Assembly: GCA_022559845.1 (NCBI GenBank)
Contig: CM040127.1
Coordinates: 32,636,708 to 32,700,707, forward strand
DNA from: Amorphophallus konjac
Taxonomy: Eukaryota; Streptophyta; Magnoliopsida; Alismatales; Araceae
Reading direction: 5' to 3'
DNA: 64,000 bases
Numbering within the stretch: the first letter of the stretch is position 1; every line of letters starts with the position of its first letter. Below the pieces are notes generated by a model. It made no database searches, had not been told where the DNA came from, and saw nothing but the letters and a program-made list of their open reading frames with translations. Below are positions 32,685-44,640 of this stretch, piece after piece. Both the position numbers and the translations under genes were made by a program.

Positions 32685-34515
32685 ATGGCGCCGAGGAGGA
32701 GCTCTCGCTCTCAGCAGGGGCAGTCGGCTGGAGGTCGGGAGATCCAGCAGGGGGTCCAGAGGGACCAGGAGGAGCATAGCAGAGTTGCGGGGGCTACCGA
32801 GGCCGCGGATGCTGCGACAGCTCCGGGGGCCGAGGATTTCTTCCGTGGCATGTACCATCTCATGTCTCAGCAGTTTGGCGGAGAGGCTGATGAGGGCTCG
32901 TTTGTCAGGGGTGGGCCAGGCCGAGCGGTGAGGGACTTCATGCAGTTCCATCCACCTTACTTTAGCGGCCAGGCAGACCCTGATGCGGCTCGTGATTGGC
33001 TCGATGAGATGGAGCGGGTGTTCAGTTCTGCGAAGAGTGCTGCCGAGGACAGAGTTGTGTTGGCCTACAACCAGCTGCTGGGTACGGCTCGGAGGTGGTG
33101 GTCTTCCGAGTGGAAGACGTCCTTTCAGCTTCGTCCACTTGAGCAGATCGAGTGGGATGACTTTGTTAGTGCTTTCGAGCGTACGTACTGTCCAGACGTT
33201 GTTGTCACGCATCGGATGCGGGAGTTTCTGGAGCTGGTGCAGGGTGACATGTCCGTGTTGCAGTACAGGGCCCGTTTTGTCGAGCTGGGTCGGTACGCAC
33301 CTCTTATCATGGAGCATGAGAGGGTGAGGACCACGCAGTTTGTGCAGGGCTTGAGGCTGGAGCTGAGGCACCATTTGATTGCGAACGGGACCACTGATCT
33401 AGAGACAGCGTCTCGTGTTGCCATTTCCTTGGAGATGGATATGCAGAGGACTCAAGGACCGATCAGCCAGGGGTAGTCCGTGTCAGGTCGCAGCCAGCAG
33501 TCGGCTACCCAGCAGCAGGGTTTCTTCCAACATGCGTCGGGTGGTTCAGGAGTACCGGCATCGGCAGCTTCGGTGACAGGATCTGCGTCCTTCGGCACGA
33601 AGGTCAAGAAGTTCTTCAAGAGAGGGTTCGGCAAGAAGAAGTCCAAGGATTAGGGGCAGGCTTCATCGGGCAGTGTACAGCAGCCGATTCTGTTGCAGCG
33701 TCAGGGATCAGGGGGTGGATCGCGAGGATCTTGTCCACGGTGTGGTGGTACCCACCTAGGCAGGCAGTGCACGGCGCCGATCGTCTGTTTTCGGTGTGAC
33801 CAGCCAGGGCATATGGCACGTGACTGTCCTCAGAGGCCGCCGCAGCAGCAGTTTCCTCTGCAGCAGTTGGTTCCCCAGCAGCAGAGGCAGCAGCAGCAGG
33901 GGCAGTATCCGCCGCTACCCAGGTCAGCTAGTGTAGGAGGCAGGCAGATGGCTCGAGGCCAGATCACGCACTTGACCAGGGCAGAGGTAGTGGCGTCGCA
34001 GCTCGTGGAAGGTACCATTCAGATTTTGGGTTGTGCGGCTCGGGTTTTGTTTGATTCTGGCGCGTCTCATTCGTTTATTTCGGAGGATTTCGCGTCGAGC
34101 GTCGAGGAGCCGGTGACCCAGTTGTCCTGTGATTTGGCAGTGGAGTTGCCTTCGGGTGACTTTATGATCATTCCGTATTGCTTCGATCAGGTTCCGGTTT
34201 GGATCGATGGGCGGAGTATGCCAGGCATGTTGTATACGTTGCAGCTTCGGGATTACGACGTGATTCTAGGCATGGATTGGCTCGAGACTCATGGAGCGGT
34301 GGTGGATTGTGGAATGAAGAGGGTCTACTTCCAGCATCCGAGCAAGCGGACCTTCTATTTTCAAGGTATCCGTTCCACCTCTTCTCGATTCCTTATCTCT
34401 GCTATTCGAGCCCGTCGATTGCTTGATTCAGGTTGTCAGGGTTTTCTCGCGTCAGTGGTTGTGTCTGACCGGATGGAGCCGGATGTCGAGGACATTGCGG
34501 TGGTGTGCGAATTTC
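32685..34515 (+). pseudogene. Tekay gag-protease
   Basis: ATG 32685 (MAPRRSSRSQQGQ) opens the gag. The retrotransposon gag domain includes FHPPYFSGQADPDAARDWLDEME, W..FVSAFERTYCPD, FLELVQGDMSVLQYRARFVEL and F..GLRLELRHHL (about residues 85-235). A zinc knuckle CFRCDQPGHMARDC lies at about 33786-33827, preceded by a second C-x2-C segment (CPRCGGTHLGRQC). The protease core is LFDSGASHSFIS near 34046-34080, with VILGMDWL as the second motif. Damage: in-frame stops at 33474 and 33651, then a frame change in a T-run at 34522-34527 at the junction with RT. The gene would supply particle protein and the protease. Confidence 0.92.
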
Positions 34516-37377
34516 CCGACGTTTTTTCCCGAGGAGTTGCCTGGATTACCTCCCCAGTGGGAGATCGATTTCGTGATCGAGGTTGTGCCTGGTACGGGAC
34601 CTTTGGCGAAGGCTCCCTACCGTATGGCCCCCGCTGAGCTGAGGGAGTTGAGGGCGCAGTTGCAGGAACTGTTGGCCAAGGGGTATATTCGTCTGAGCTT
34701 TTTCCCTTGGGGTGCGCCCGTGTTGTTTGTGAAGAAGAAGGATGGTAGTCTGCGGTTGTGCATTGACTATCGGCAGCTGAATGATGTGACCATTAAGAAC
34801 AAGTATCCGTTGCCGCGGATTGATGATTTGTTCGACCAACTGCAGTCTGCGCGAGTGTTCTCGCGGATTGATTTGCGGTCCGGTTACTATCAGCTGAGAA
34901 TTCGCGAGTCCGATGTGGAGAAGACTGCGTTCAGTACGAGGTACGGGCATTATGAGTTTTTGGTGATGCCGTTCGGGCTCACCAATGCCCCTGCAGCCTT
35001 CATGGACTTGATGCAGAGGGTGTTTCATCCGTATTTGGACCAGTTCGTGGTCATTTTCATGGATGACATCCTTGTTTATTCGCGGTCTGCTGAGGAGCAT
35101 GCGTACCATTTGGGTGTGGTGCTGCAGACGCTGCGAGATCACCAGTTGTATGCGAAGCTCAGCAAGTGCGAGTTTTGGCTCAGCGAGGTGCACTTTCTGG
35201 GGCACGTGATTTCTGGTGATGGCATTTCTGTGGATCCCGCCAAGGTCGAGGCAGTAATGCAGTGGCCGAGGCCGAGGTCGGTGACGGAGATCCGGAGTTT
35301 CTTGGGACTTGCGGGTTATTATCGCCGATTTATCCAGGATTTTTCTCACATTGTGACCCCGATGACTAGGCTCACGCGGAAGGATGTGCCTTTCGTTTGG
35401 TCCGAGGAGTGTGAGCAGAGCTTCAGGGAACTGAAGAGATTGCTCACCTCGGCTCCGGTGTTGATTTTGCCTTCTGGATCGGGAGGTTTTGTGGTGTGTA
35501 CAGATGCTTCCGGCGTTGGACTGGGTGCTGTTTTGATGCAGCATGGTAGAGTGGTGGCTTATGCATCTCGGCAGCTAAAATCCCACGAGGAGAACTACCC
35601 CACCCATGACCTTGAGTTGGCGGCGGTGATCTTCGCGCTGAAGATCTGGAGGCACTATCTGTACGGCGAGAAGTTCGAGGTGTTCACTGACCATCAGAGT
35701 TTGAGGTATGTGTTCTCGCAGAAGGACCTGAACCTCAGACAAAGGCGTTGGATGGAGTTTATGAAGGACTATGACTTCACCCTGTCTTATCAGCCGGGCA
35801 GGATGAATGTCGTCGCCGATGCCTTGAGTCGGAAGGTTGCGATCAGTACCTTGATGTTGAGGAAGTGGAGGCTCTGGGAACAAGTGCCCGAGATATCTTT
35901 TAGGCTCAAGATTCCTCAGGAGCCAGGGTTGGCGGTGCTTGCGAGTCTGACTGTCACTCCTGATATCCGTCGTCAGGTGACAGAGGCTCAGCACGCGGAC
36001 CCTGAGTTGCCCCGGATTCTTGCGATGGCTGACGTGGAGCTCGGCGAGGACGGTGCTGCGAGGTTTCGTGGCAGGTTGTACGTCCCAGCCGAGGAGCAGA
36101 TTCGTCGTGCGGTGTTGCGCGAGGCTCATGGGAGCAGGTACACCGTACACCCGGGTGCGACGAAGATGTATCGGAACTTGCGGAGGCAGTTCTGGTGGCC
36201 TGGCATGAAGAGAGATGTTGCCAAATTTGTGGCCAGGTGCCTGATCTGTCAGCAGGTGAAGGCGGAGCATCAACGACCAGGCGGTACTCTCCAGCCCTTG
36301 GATGTTCCTGCTTGGAAGTGGGACCATGTGACCACGGATTTTATGGTGGGGTTGCCGAGGACCCCGACTGGGCAGGACAGTATCTGGCTGCTGGTGGATC
36401 GGCTGACGAAGGTGACGCGACTGTTGCCGGTCAAAGTCAACTGGAGCGTGTCTAAGTTGGCTCGTCTTTATGTGGAGCGGATCGTGCCGTTGCATGGGGT
36501 TCCCATTTCGATCGTGTCGGATCGGGATCCGCGCTTCACTTCTGGATTCTGGAGGAGTTTCCAGCGAGCTCTTGGCACGGAGTTGGCATTTAGCTCGGCG
36601 TATCATCCTCAGTCAGATGGTCAATCTGAGAGGACCATTCAGACTTTGGAGGACATGCTGAGATCCTGCTGCCTGGAGTGGCAGGGGAGTTGGATTCATC
36701 ACCTACCGTTGGTGGAGTTTGCCTATAACAATAGCTTTCATTCGAGCATCAGCATGGCTCCCTATGAGGCTTTGTACGGGCGTCCTTGTCGGACTCCACT
36801 CGATTGGTTTGAGGTGGGTGAGCGTGTTTTGGCGGGACCGGAATTGGTGCAGCAGTGTGTGGATGTTGTGCACCTGGTTCGTCAGAACATGTTGGCGGCC
36901 CAGAGTCGGCAGAAGAGTTATGCTGACCGTAGGCGGCAGCCTCTCGAGTTCACCGTGGGCGATCATGTGTTCTTGAGAGTTTCTCCGATGAAGGGGGTGA
37001 TGCGTTTTGGAGGGCGTGGGAAGCTGAGTCCCCGCTATATAGGTCCTTTCGCGATTGTGGAGCGCATCGGTGAGGTTGCTTACCGGTTGCAGTTACCTCC
37101 TGAGTTGGCGTCGGTGCATGACGTGTTTCACGTCTCGATGTTGCGAAAGTATATGCCCGATGACTCTCATGTGCTCGAGTTTTCCGTTTGGCCTGAGGTG
37201 ACTCCAGATCTTTCTCTCCCAGAGTTTCCGATCCGCGTGGAGGATAGGCGAGAGCAGCGCCTGCGGAACAAGGTTATTCCCTTGGTAAAGGTCGTGTGGC
37301 AACGACACTCTGGTGGTGAGGCTTCTTGGGAACGTGAGGACGAGATGCGTCAGCAATTCCCGTATCTGTTTGAGTGA
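34516..37377 (+). pseudogene. Tekay pol: RT, RNase H, integrase, chromodomain tail
   Basis: After the frame change near 34525 one uninterrupted frame runs to the stop at 37375. The RT contains [34 protein letters not shown] and the catalytic FMDD at 35056-35067. RNase H contains [17 protein letters not shown] and [16 protein letters not shown] (35480-35830). Integrase has [19 protein letters not shown], and DDE residues in [19 protein letters not shown] and [13 protein letters not shown] (36125-36640). [19 protein letters not shown], then [13 protein letters not shown], leads to [19 protein letters not shown] and [10 protein letters not shown], the chromodomain-like end of the Del/Tekay clade. 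Only the join to protease is broken. Long open frames on the opposite strand (34546-36606) are shadows. Confidence 0.93.
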
Positions 37378-37432
37378 GTCTTCCTCTTCTTTCCCCTTTT
37401 GTTGTTCTCAATTTCGAGGACGAAATTCCTTA

Positions 37433-37443
37433 AGGGGGGAGGG
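37433..37443 (+). promoter_or_regulatory. Tekay polypurine tract
   Basis: AGGGGGGAGGG lies immediately before the right LTR, where plus-strand DNA synthesis would be primed. Confidence 0.85.
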
Positions 37444-37444
37444 C

Positions 37445-39865
37445 TGTAATATCTCGGACCTTTCGGATCCTTCTTCGTGGGTCCCGGATCTAGTTTTTGG
37501 AGCGTCCGACTCTGTTGTGTCCGAAATTTTGTTTCGGACATCTTTCGTGTTCGGATCGGCGCGATCCGGAGTCATTTCGGAGGCCCGGAGGCGTTCCGCG
37601 ACTTTTTCGCGTGTGTTTTCCGATTTCCGGTGTGTGTTTCGGCTTTTTCTTCGGAAGCTCGCTGCGGGCGAACCGGGCGGTTCACCCGGGCACGAGTGGT
37701 ACCGTTGCGATCGGTGCGATCCGAGGATTCCGGAAATGTATTTTTCTATTTTTCGGTATTTTTCCGAAAATTTGGATTTTCTATATAGCCCTAATTCTTT
37801 TTCTTTTTCTTTTCCTCTTTCTTTTTCTTCTTCTTCTTTCTCCTTCCTTCCCCAACCGTGACCGCACCCTCTCTCTCCCTCTCTCCCATTCGAGCGCGGC
37901 GGACCCCTCCCCGGCTGTTGACGGCGACAGGGCGACGGTGCAGACGCGTGGGCGACGGCGAGGCGATCTCGTGGGTGTGCGGCGAGCGTGGGAAGCGTGG
38001 GGAGGCGAGGTTTCTAAAAGCGTTCTTCGTGGTTTGTGGGCGATTCGGCGGAGCATTCGCTCCATTAAGGTAGGGTGACGTTCCTTAGTCTCTTGCCGTT
38101 CATTCCCGTGATTTGTAGGCCGCGGGGAGGCCGAGATGGGCTTGTTTGAGCATTTTGGGGTTTTTCCATGATTTGGGGAGAGCTCGCCCGATCTATGGAT
38201 TTGATGCATGATTTCGTGTTTTGATGGCCTAGAATCATGCTAGGGGTCCCCAGGGGTCTTCCCCTTTGTTTTCCCCCTCTCCTGTGGAGGCATGGGGGCG
38301 TGGTTGGAATTTTTGGGCGTTTCTACCGTTTTCAGGCGCAGACTGAGAACGCGCTATACTCCAGTAGCGCGTTCTTGAGTGTCGCGCTGCCCCGACGGGG
38401 CGCGTTCATCGGAGAAGATGACCAGTAGGGCGGTTCGTGTCGCGCTATGGGGTCCTAGCGCGATTAGCCTTGTCGCGCTAGGAGGACCTAGCGCGATGGT
38501 CCTTGTCGCGCTAGGGTTCCCTAGCGCGATCTCCCCTGTCGCGCTAGGGAGTCCTAGCGCGATCTTCCAAGTCGCGCTAGGGGACCCTAGCGCGTTCTTC
38601 CTTGTCGCGCTAGGTGTCCCTAGCACGATCTTTTCCGTTGTCGGGTGTTCCCCTTGGGCCGTGTGTGTGTCCTGGGCACCCCGTGGAGTTCCGTGACCGT
38701 GTCTTCGGGCGTCCGGAGATTTCGGTTGCCTTGGTCATGTGTTTGGCCATGGGCAGTGTGTCCGTTTTCTTCCGACTGCGGTCACCGTGCGATGGTGATG
38801 GTACGTGGGACGGCCCCCGTACTTCGTCAGGTTCGGACGTTGTTTTCCGTTGGTTTGAGAGTCTACTCCTTCAGTGACCCTCCACTAGTCGTAGCCTACT
38901 AGTACGCGTGTGCTAGTCGCACCAGGGAGTGGTGTACGGGCCGACCTTTAGAGACGGTTTGTGGACCGGTTACCGTCGGACCCCACGTCTTGCAGCCAGA
39001 GTCCGGCTGAGGGGAAAATCGGTCAGAGGGCCAGACCAGGGACGCGCGGTCTGTGTGTGCACACGTGGTTGGGGGCGGTTGGACCCACGTCGACGGGCGT
39101 GACCCCAGCTAGTCACTTGTTTATGTTTACTTGTACGGTGTTTACGCCTCGGGTAGGACCTACCACGTCAGGCGGTTCACCTGCGGTGCGGTGTAAGACG
39201 TCAGGGGACGCTACCGGCTGTGCTTCTAGTGGGTGGTACTCCTGTCGAGTACGGAGTGACAGACTGTCAGTCGTGTGTTTCCGACCTTCAGATTTTGGCG
39301 GTTCGACCGTTGAGTTTCGGTCTTCTCGTACCGTGGCACGTGTGTCGGTTTGCGTGCCGTAGGGTCTAGTTCTGTAGAGTACAGGGCTTTCCTTTCCGAG
39401 GTACTTTCCTACCGCTAGAGTAGTGGTTTCTCGTTTTACGAGGTAGGGTTCGAGTGATCCCTACTGAGTCTTGTTCCGAGACTCATTCCTTGCGTGTTTT
39501 CACCGTGTTTCAGGTGAGGCGTCACCTTCGGGGAGCGCGTCAGGAGTGCAGCGTGGTGCGGGTGCCCAGAGGTAGTGCCAGAGGTCAGAGCCGGGGTATG
39601 CCCCGTGTAGCTGTACGTTTCTTTCTTGTCACTGTACTAGTCGTGGACTACTGTTGCTGCTGTTGTTATTTCTGTTGTGGACCATGAAAAATGTTAATTT
39701 ATCTCCTGCTTAATATTATAACTGTTTAATTTCTGCAATTACTCTTGATACTTGTGTAGTCTCCACACCATCCTTTTAACCCTTCCGAGTCTTCGGGCTC
39801 GTGGGTGGCGGTGCGAGTCTCGGGTTATCGGACCTTCCCGGTAATCGGATTCTCGGGTCGTTACA
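37445..39865 (+). repeat. Tekay right LTR
   Basis: It is the partner of 30100-32519. It has TGTAATATCTCGG at its start where the left copy has TGTAATATCCCGG. The six-unit 33-bp palindromic array is at 38439-38636, and its last unit carries TAGCACGATC in place of TAGCGCGATC. Confidence 0.95.
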
Positions 39866-39870
39866 GAATG

Positions 39871-40596
39871 CATCCAGGGCAAACAAGCCGCGTTCGTGCC
39901 AAGCCATTCCACTCACACATCTATATAAGGGTTTGTGCCCGTCATGAAGAGTGGGTGGGTGTGCAAGCCATTCACTAACCCTCGTCACTCTCTTGGTCAT
40001 TTCCCTCCGCTCTTCTCTCCTAAGGCAAGAAGTCCCTCGAAGGCCTTCCATTGTTCTGTGACGCAGCAATCGCTTTGCCGTGCCACACGTTCCCACCGGC
40101 TCTTTGGCAGTACCCTTCGTCATCTTCCTGCTTCTCTCGCAACCCCGCTGGTTGCGAAGCTCTCGAAGTCAAGGACGCTGGTCGAGCTGCCCTCTACTTC
40201 CCGAAAAGACTGCACCAGCTCCAGGAGCCCACCATCGTGAGCTCCAATTCCCTGCAGCGACTCCGACGGGTTGATGTGCCCGATCACTGCTTCTCACAAA
40301 GTTTCATCGCCAAGGCCTACATCGCCTCGATGCCGCTCTATACCCATCTCTCACTCCACTCTTCCCCTTTACATATCTCCTTGACACTCGGAGAGAAACT
40401 TTCAGCTCTGGGACGCCTCGGAGCAACCCCTCGTGCTGAAGTTATTCTGGTCCTCTGGCTCCCGACAGACGACAGGTAGCCGTCGTCCGGCGTTTAACAT
40501 TCCAAGCTGCCTATGCCAGAAGGGAAAGGGGAGAGAGGAGGTTCAAAGAACACGAAATGGCATTAAGGCTTGACATTTATTCCAAAACAAGATACA
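39871..40596. other. Intergenic space of the two antisense genes, with plus-strand TATA box
   Basis: Before the Tekay insertion this continued from 30094. On the plus strand CTATATAAGG at 39921-39930 is a good TATA box, followed by a pyrimidine-rich stretch and an open stretch at 40051-40479 that lacks an ATG at its start and resembles nothing I know. It may be a second, divergently oriented promoter, or chance. The stop codon of gene 2 is at 40597-40599. Confidence 0.45.
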
Positions 40597-42427
40597 TCAG
40601 GGACCGGGCATCACGGGCCTCAGTTTCCCCAGTTCCATTACATAAGCCGTCAACAGCTCATGGTCCTCACTCACAGTCACCATCGCCTTCTGTGGAATGC
40701 TGGCTTTCCACGATGCTTTGATCGCTTTTTTGTCCTTGGCTTCATCTTCTGTGTCTAACTCCCTCTCCTTAATCGAAGGGAGATCGGATGGTGTAGGAAA
40801 AGAGTGTCGCGGAAGGCCGATTTGCAGGCAACATCGGAGCGAGCTGTAAAGAACAAACTCAGTTGCACCAATAAGCTGGAGTTCCGCATCAGGGGAGGAT
40901 CTCGTGAGAAGTTCACGTCCAAGTAAACATGATGGCGCGTGAATAAACGCATCCCGCTCTAAAGTGTTGAAGTAAGTGCGCCAGTCTCCACGTGACTTCA
41001 GCCGGGGCATGCGATTAACCACCTTGCCGCTAAAACCCAACACATCAACTATGTGATAAAGGGGACTTTGTTGGAAGATTCTGGAAGTAGTTCGGGCCTC
41101 CTCGCAGCGATCAAATTTGAAGTGGAGATCGATCCAGCAATTAAGGAGAAACATGAACCCATAGGGGGGCTGGCCCATGCTGGAAGCCGTAAGACCACTG
41201 TAAAGGTAGGCGAGCACGGCTGGCCCCACTCTTTTGCCCTTCCAGAGTCCGCAAATCGCGCCCAGCTGATCCTCCTCCATGATATTGTCGGTGCTGGGGA
41301 AGAGGAGAGCTCCGGCCAAACATATCACGAACCCTTTCATGAGTCCTTCTAAGCATTCGTCACCTGTCAATCTTTCTAAAGCGCTCATGGTCCAGTCTGC
41401 GAGCTTTTGTACGTTGATTCCCTTCTGGGTCTGAACACCTCTAATGGCTCTGCAGGGCATGAAGCTCCCCAGAATTTCCTCAGAGGATGCCTTCTTCCCC
41501 ATGGGCAAAATTTTTATTTTGCCATCATTTCTAAATCTTTTTAAGCCAAGCAGGAGTTCCGCTTCCTCCAGAAGGATCGTCGATTCAAAAGTAGGAAAGA
41601 CGAAGGTGTGGGTTTCAGGGTGCCAAACCTCTACCAGTGCACCCATGGCTGTCCAATCCATGCAGATCTTGTTATAATATTTGACGTGGATAACCAGGTG
41701 TTGGCACCTAAAATATGATCGTCGGCGACCAAGCCGTAAAGACGAATGACCCGGTCCACCGAAGCACGGGAGCCGATAAATATCAACATATTGAAGACTT
41801 TTCAAGCCGCCAGAGCCTCGAGTCGCTCCGTATAGATACGGGGACTTCACCTCAGGGGAGCCGGGACAAGCTCACAACCAACCGGCAGTGCGACCAAGCC
41901 TGCCCAACGAACCGGCATCGACTCTGTCATGCCGCATCCACCACACCCGTTGTCCGATCAAGGACAATGGTCTATCCGGTGGTCCCCCACCACATGAAAG
42001 GGCTCTCCTGAAGATAAAGGAGTTGCCCCCTGGTTCCCCAAGGCGGAGGGTCGAAAGCTCTGATGGCAGAAGACCCCGATCACCCGACGCGGGTACGGCT
42101 TCCCGGCAAGATAGGCCCGTTAGTGGCTAAATGATCGCCCAGTTCAAGCGGAACTATCCTTGGTGTTACATCACCTCCTAAGGAGCTTCGGGCACGAGCC
42201 AGACCGAGCCAACAGCAGGGAGCGTGGAGCCAAAGGCCGTGTCAGTGGAAAGTCCGCATGGTCAAATCAAAGCTATCAGGAGTCTCAAGGAGGGCCGTAA
42301 GTCAACCCGGGAGCTCCTACAAGACACCTCGTCGAAGTTCCGAGAAGCATTGGCAATACTAATGTTCACGGTGATTCCCGGAATCATCCCCGGACTCATC
42401 GACGGGCTCGAGGCGCATGAGAAGCAT

Positions 42428-42655
42428 TAGCCCGGCGCGCCTTAAACCGGCGCGCCCCTCATTCAATGCCCCTTAAACCGGCGCGCCCCCCTTTACCTTC
42501 CTACCCTTAAACCGGCGCGCCCCCTACCTTCAGTCCTTATCCCGGCGCTCCCCCCTTTGCCTTCTGCCCTCATCCCGGCGCGCAAGCTACCCTATCTGAT
42601 GGCGCTTTAAACCGGCGCGATAAGCTCACGAAGACTCCTCTCGGCGCGCCAAAAG
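42428..42655. repeat. CCGGCGCGCC repeat cluster 1
   Basis: About eight degenerate units of (T)TAAACCGGCGCGCC or ATCCCGGCGCGC are separated by 15-35 bp pyrimidine-rich spacers. The GGCGCGCC core is palindromic. Confidence 0.8.
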
Positions 42656-44404
42656 CTCACGCCGGATGAAGAGCCTCCAACCTGTTATATATATGGGTGA
42701 GGTTCGATTGAAGAAGAAGAGGCGGAAGAAGGGCACAGAAGAAAAAGGGAGACAGAGCGAGACCTGAGAGGAGAGAAAAGAAAAAGGGGTAAGAGGAGGG
42801 TCCTTCGAGAGAGGCTTTCGGAAGGGAGAGAGAGCTTCCTGGGAAGAGAAGTTTCCACCCGAGCGTCCTTCAACGGCGGTCTTCCTCTGTTCTGATTGAG
42901 GTCCTCCGGAGCCGGAGAAGGAGAAATTTCCGATACTCTGTTTTGAGAACAGGTGGGCGCCGACGTCTATCTTCTTTGCTTTTTCGTGGATTCTTTTTCT
43001 CTTTCGGAGTCTCCGTCCACCAACTGTAAGCAGAGAGGGGAGGGATGGCAATGATATGAGCCGACCCCTCTCCTCCTCTGTGATCTCTTCTTTTTACTGC
43101 ATTTTTCCCCCTGCAAAATGATGAACGGCGACTGAGCAATGATGCCGGCGCCGGATTCGTAGCGTGTAAATGAGTAGCCCATTCCTGTTTCTTGGGTGGC
43201 AATGCATATTTGAATATCGGGACCAACATGTCGAATGATTGATTCTAAACTTCTGTCTCCTCCCCTATCTACGGCGAGGGATATGTTCAGGGTCCTCCGT
43301 GCGTTTCTCCGGTCCCGGTTTCCCTGAAGACTCGATCACGCCCCAAAGCACTGTGGGCTATAGAAACACCCCCTCCCCGGGGTTCTTTCCCTTTTTTTTT
43401 GACCGTGCTCGTGTATGATTTAAGGGCCCCCGCATGCCCTCCGTGGACAGAGCTGCGCTTCTGCGTATGCTTCTTTCTACCGTGTTGTCAAGGACTAGCT
43501 CCCCTCGATTCCTCTCTTCCTATCGCCATGTGGCTCGCAAGGTGGGAATCGTACTCGGGGTTGCAAGATGCATCGGCTTGACATTGCGCCGTAACTGTTC
43601 GAGCATATGCCCCTATGTTTGGCTCGTCTCGCCTGTGAATTGATCACCCCTCCGCATTATAGTCATGTGAACTGTTCCGAGGCTCCTTTGTTTCGTCTTA
43701 ATCGTCCGGGGAGGGGGACATTCCCTGCTACTTCGCATAGCTGCTGGGCGATCAGGAACTTTACCCCCCCCATGGTGAAGGTTTCCCTAAGGCCATAGCA
43801 GATAGCAACAGGGGTCCTAGCCTAACAGGCTTCGCCTCGACAATCCGAGACCCAATCGAGGCCAAGAGATATGTGCTCCTCGTAGGCCAGTCCTCGGATC
43901 TTAACCCTCTTGGTGGTCGGTCCCTCTATGGGATGAGTCATGAGCTGTGGGCTGTCCACCCCACGCAGGCTAGCCCTCGGGGTGATGCTCCCATCATCAA
44001 TGACTTCGTCTCTCTATCCTTCCCCTTGCGGAGCCTTGGTGCCCCTCGTAGGCTAGTCCTCGGGGTATCCTATCCGATGGGGTTTGCTGGGTGCCTCCGT
44101 GTACACCGGCGGTTTAGGGGCTTGTTCCACAAGTGAACATGACCCCGCTTCTCCCCTGCAACTCTTCAGGTCCAGGGGAGATGCTGTCCAATTTTGGACA
44201 GATTAAGAATAAATAAGCTCTAAATGAAATGATCGTTCTGGACTCAATCATCTCGGTGCTCGAGTATGAACCTCGCACTGACCTCCCCCCTCATCTCCAG
44301 AGGGCCGTGGACTCCAATCGAATAATCATCTGGCCCAACAACTCAAGAAAGGGTCCCTTGAAGTCCAATAAACTTAAAAGGGTTCATAACTCAACAAAAC
44401 ATGT

Positions 44405-44640
44405 TTAATACGGCGCGGTCTTAACCGGCGCGCCCTAAACCGGCGCGGTACCCCCCCGCGCCGGATTAACCCCACACTCATTTTCTAAAAAATTTTCCTG
44501 GCGGCTTTCCGACGCGCCCTGAACCGGCGCGCCCCAACCCTCTTGCGCGCCGTCTCAAAAGCATGAATACCGCGCCGTATTAACCACTATGCCTACGTTT
44601 TATCGCGCCGTATAAGTGTTTCTTGCATAGCCACGCCGGT
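44405..44640. repeat. CCGGCGCGCC repeat cluster 2
   Basis: Further copies occur in both orientations (TTAACCGGCGCGCC, TAAACCGGCGCGGT, CGCGCCGGATTAA, TGAACCGGCGCGCC, ATCGCGCCGTAT), about 2 kb from cluster 1 and in the same solo LTR. Confidence 0.75.

Larger units (their letters stand above)
30095..39870 (+). mobile_element. Complete Tekay-like Ty3/gypsy chromovirus with GAATG target duplication
   Basis: The element spans 30100-39865 with LTRs of 2420 and 2421 bp, flanked by the perfect duplication GAATG (30095-30099 and 39866-39870). It has a tRNA-Met primer site, gag, protease, RT, RNase H, integrase and a C-terminal chromodomain-like tail. The purine tract precedes the right LTR after the phrase TTTCGAGGACGAAATTCC, typical of plant chromoviruses. 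The LTRs differ at about 4 of the first 93 positions but less elsewhere. The element lies between antisense genes 1 and 2 and splits their intergenic space. Two stops and one frame change make it defective as read. Confidence 0.95.

Noticed and set aside
34546..36606. Two long minus-strand open frames (332 and 343 codons) inside the Tekay pol
   Set aside because: They are shadows of the well-supported RT-integrase frame; no recognisable domain.
40051..40479. Plus-strand open stretch of 142 codons after a TATA box
   Set aside because: No ATG at its beginning and no family resemblance; kept only as a note in the intergenic entry.
42428..42655. Direct repeats with spacers resembling a CRISPR array
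   Set aside because: Plant nuclear context, irregular spacing, degenerate units inside a solo LTR.
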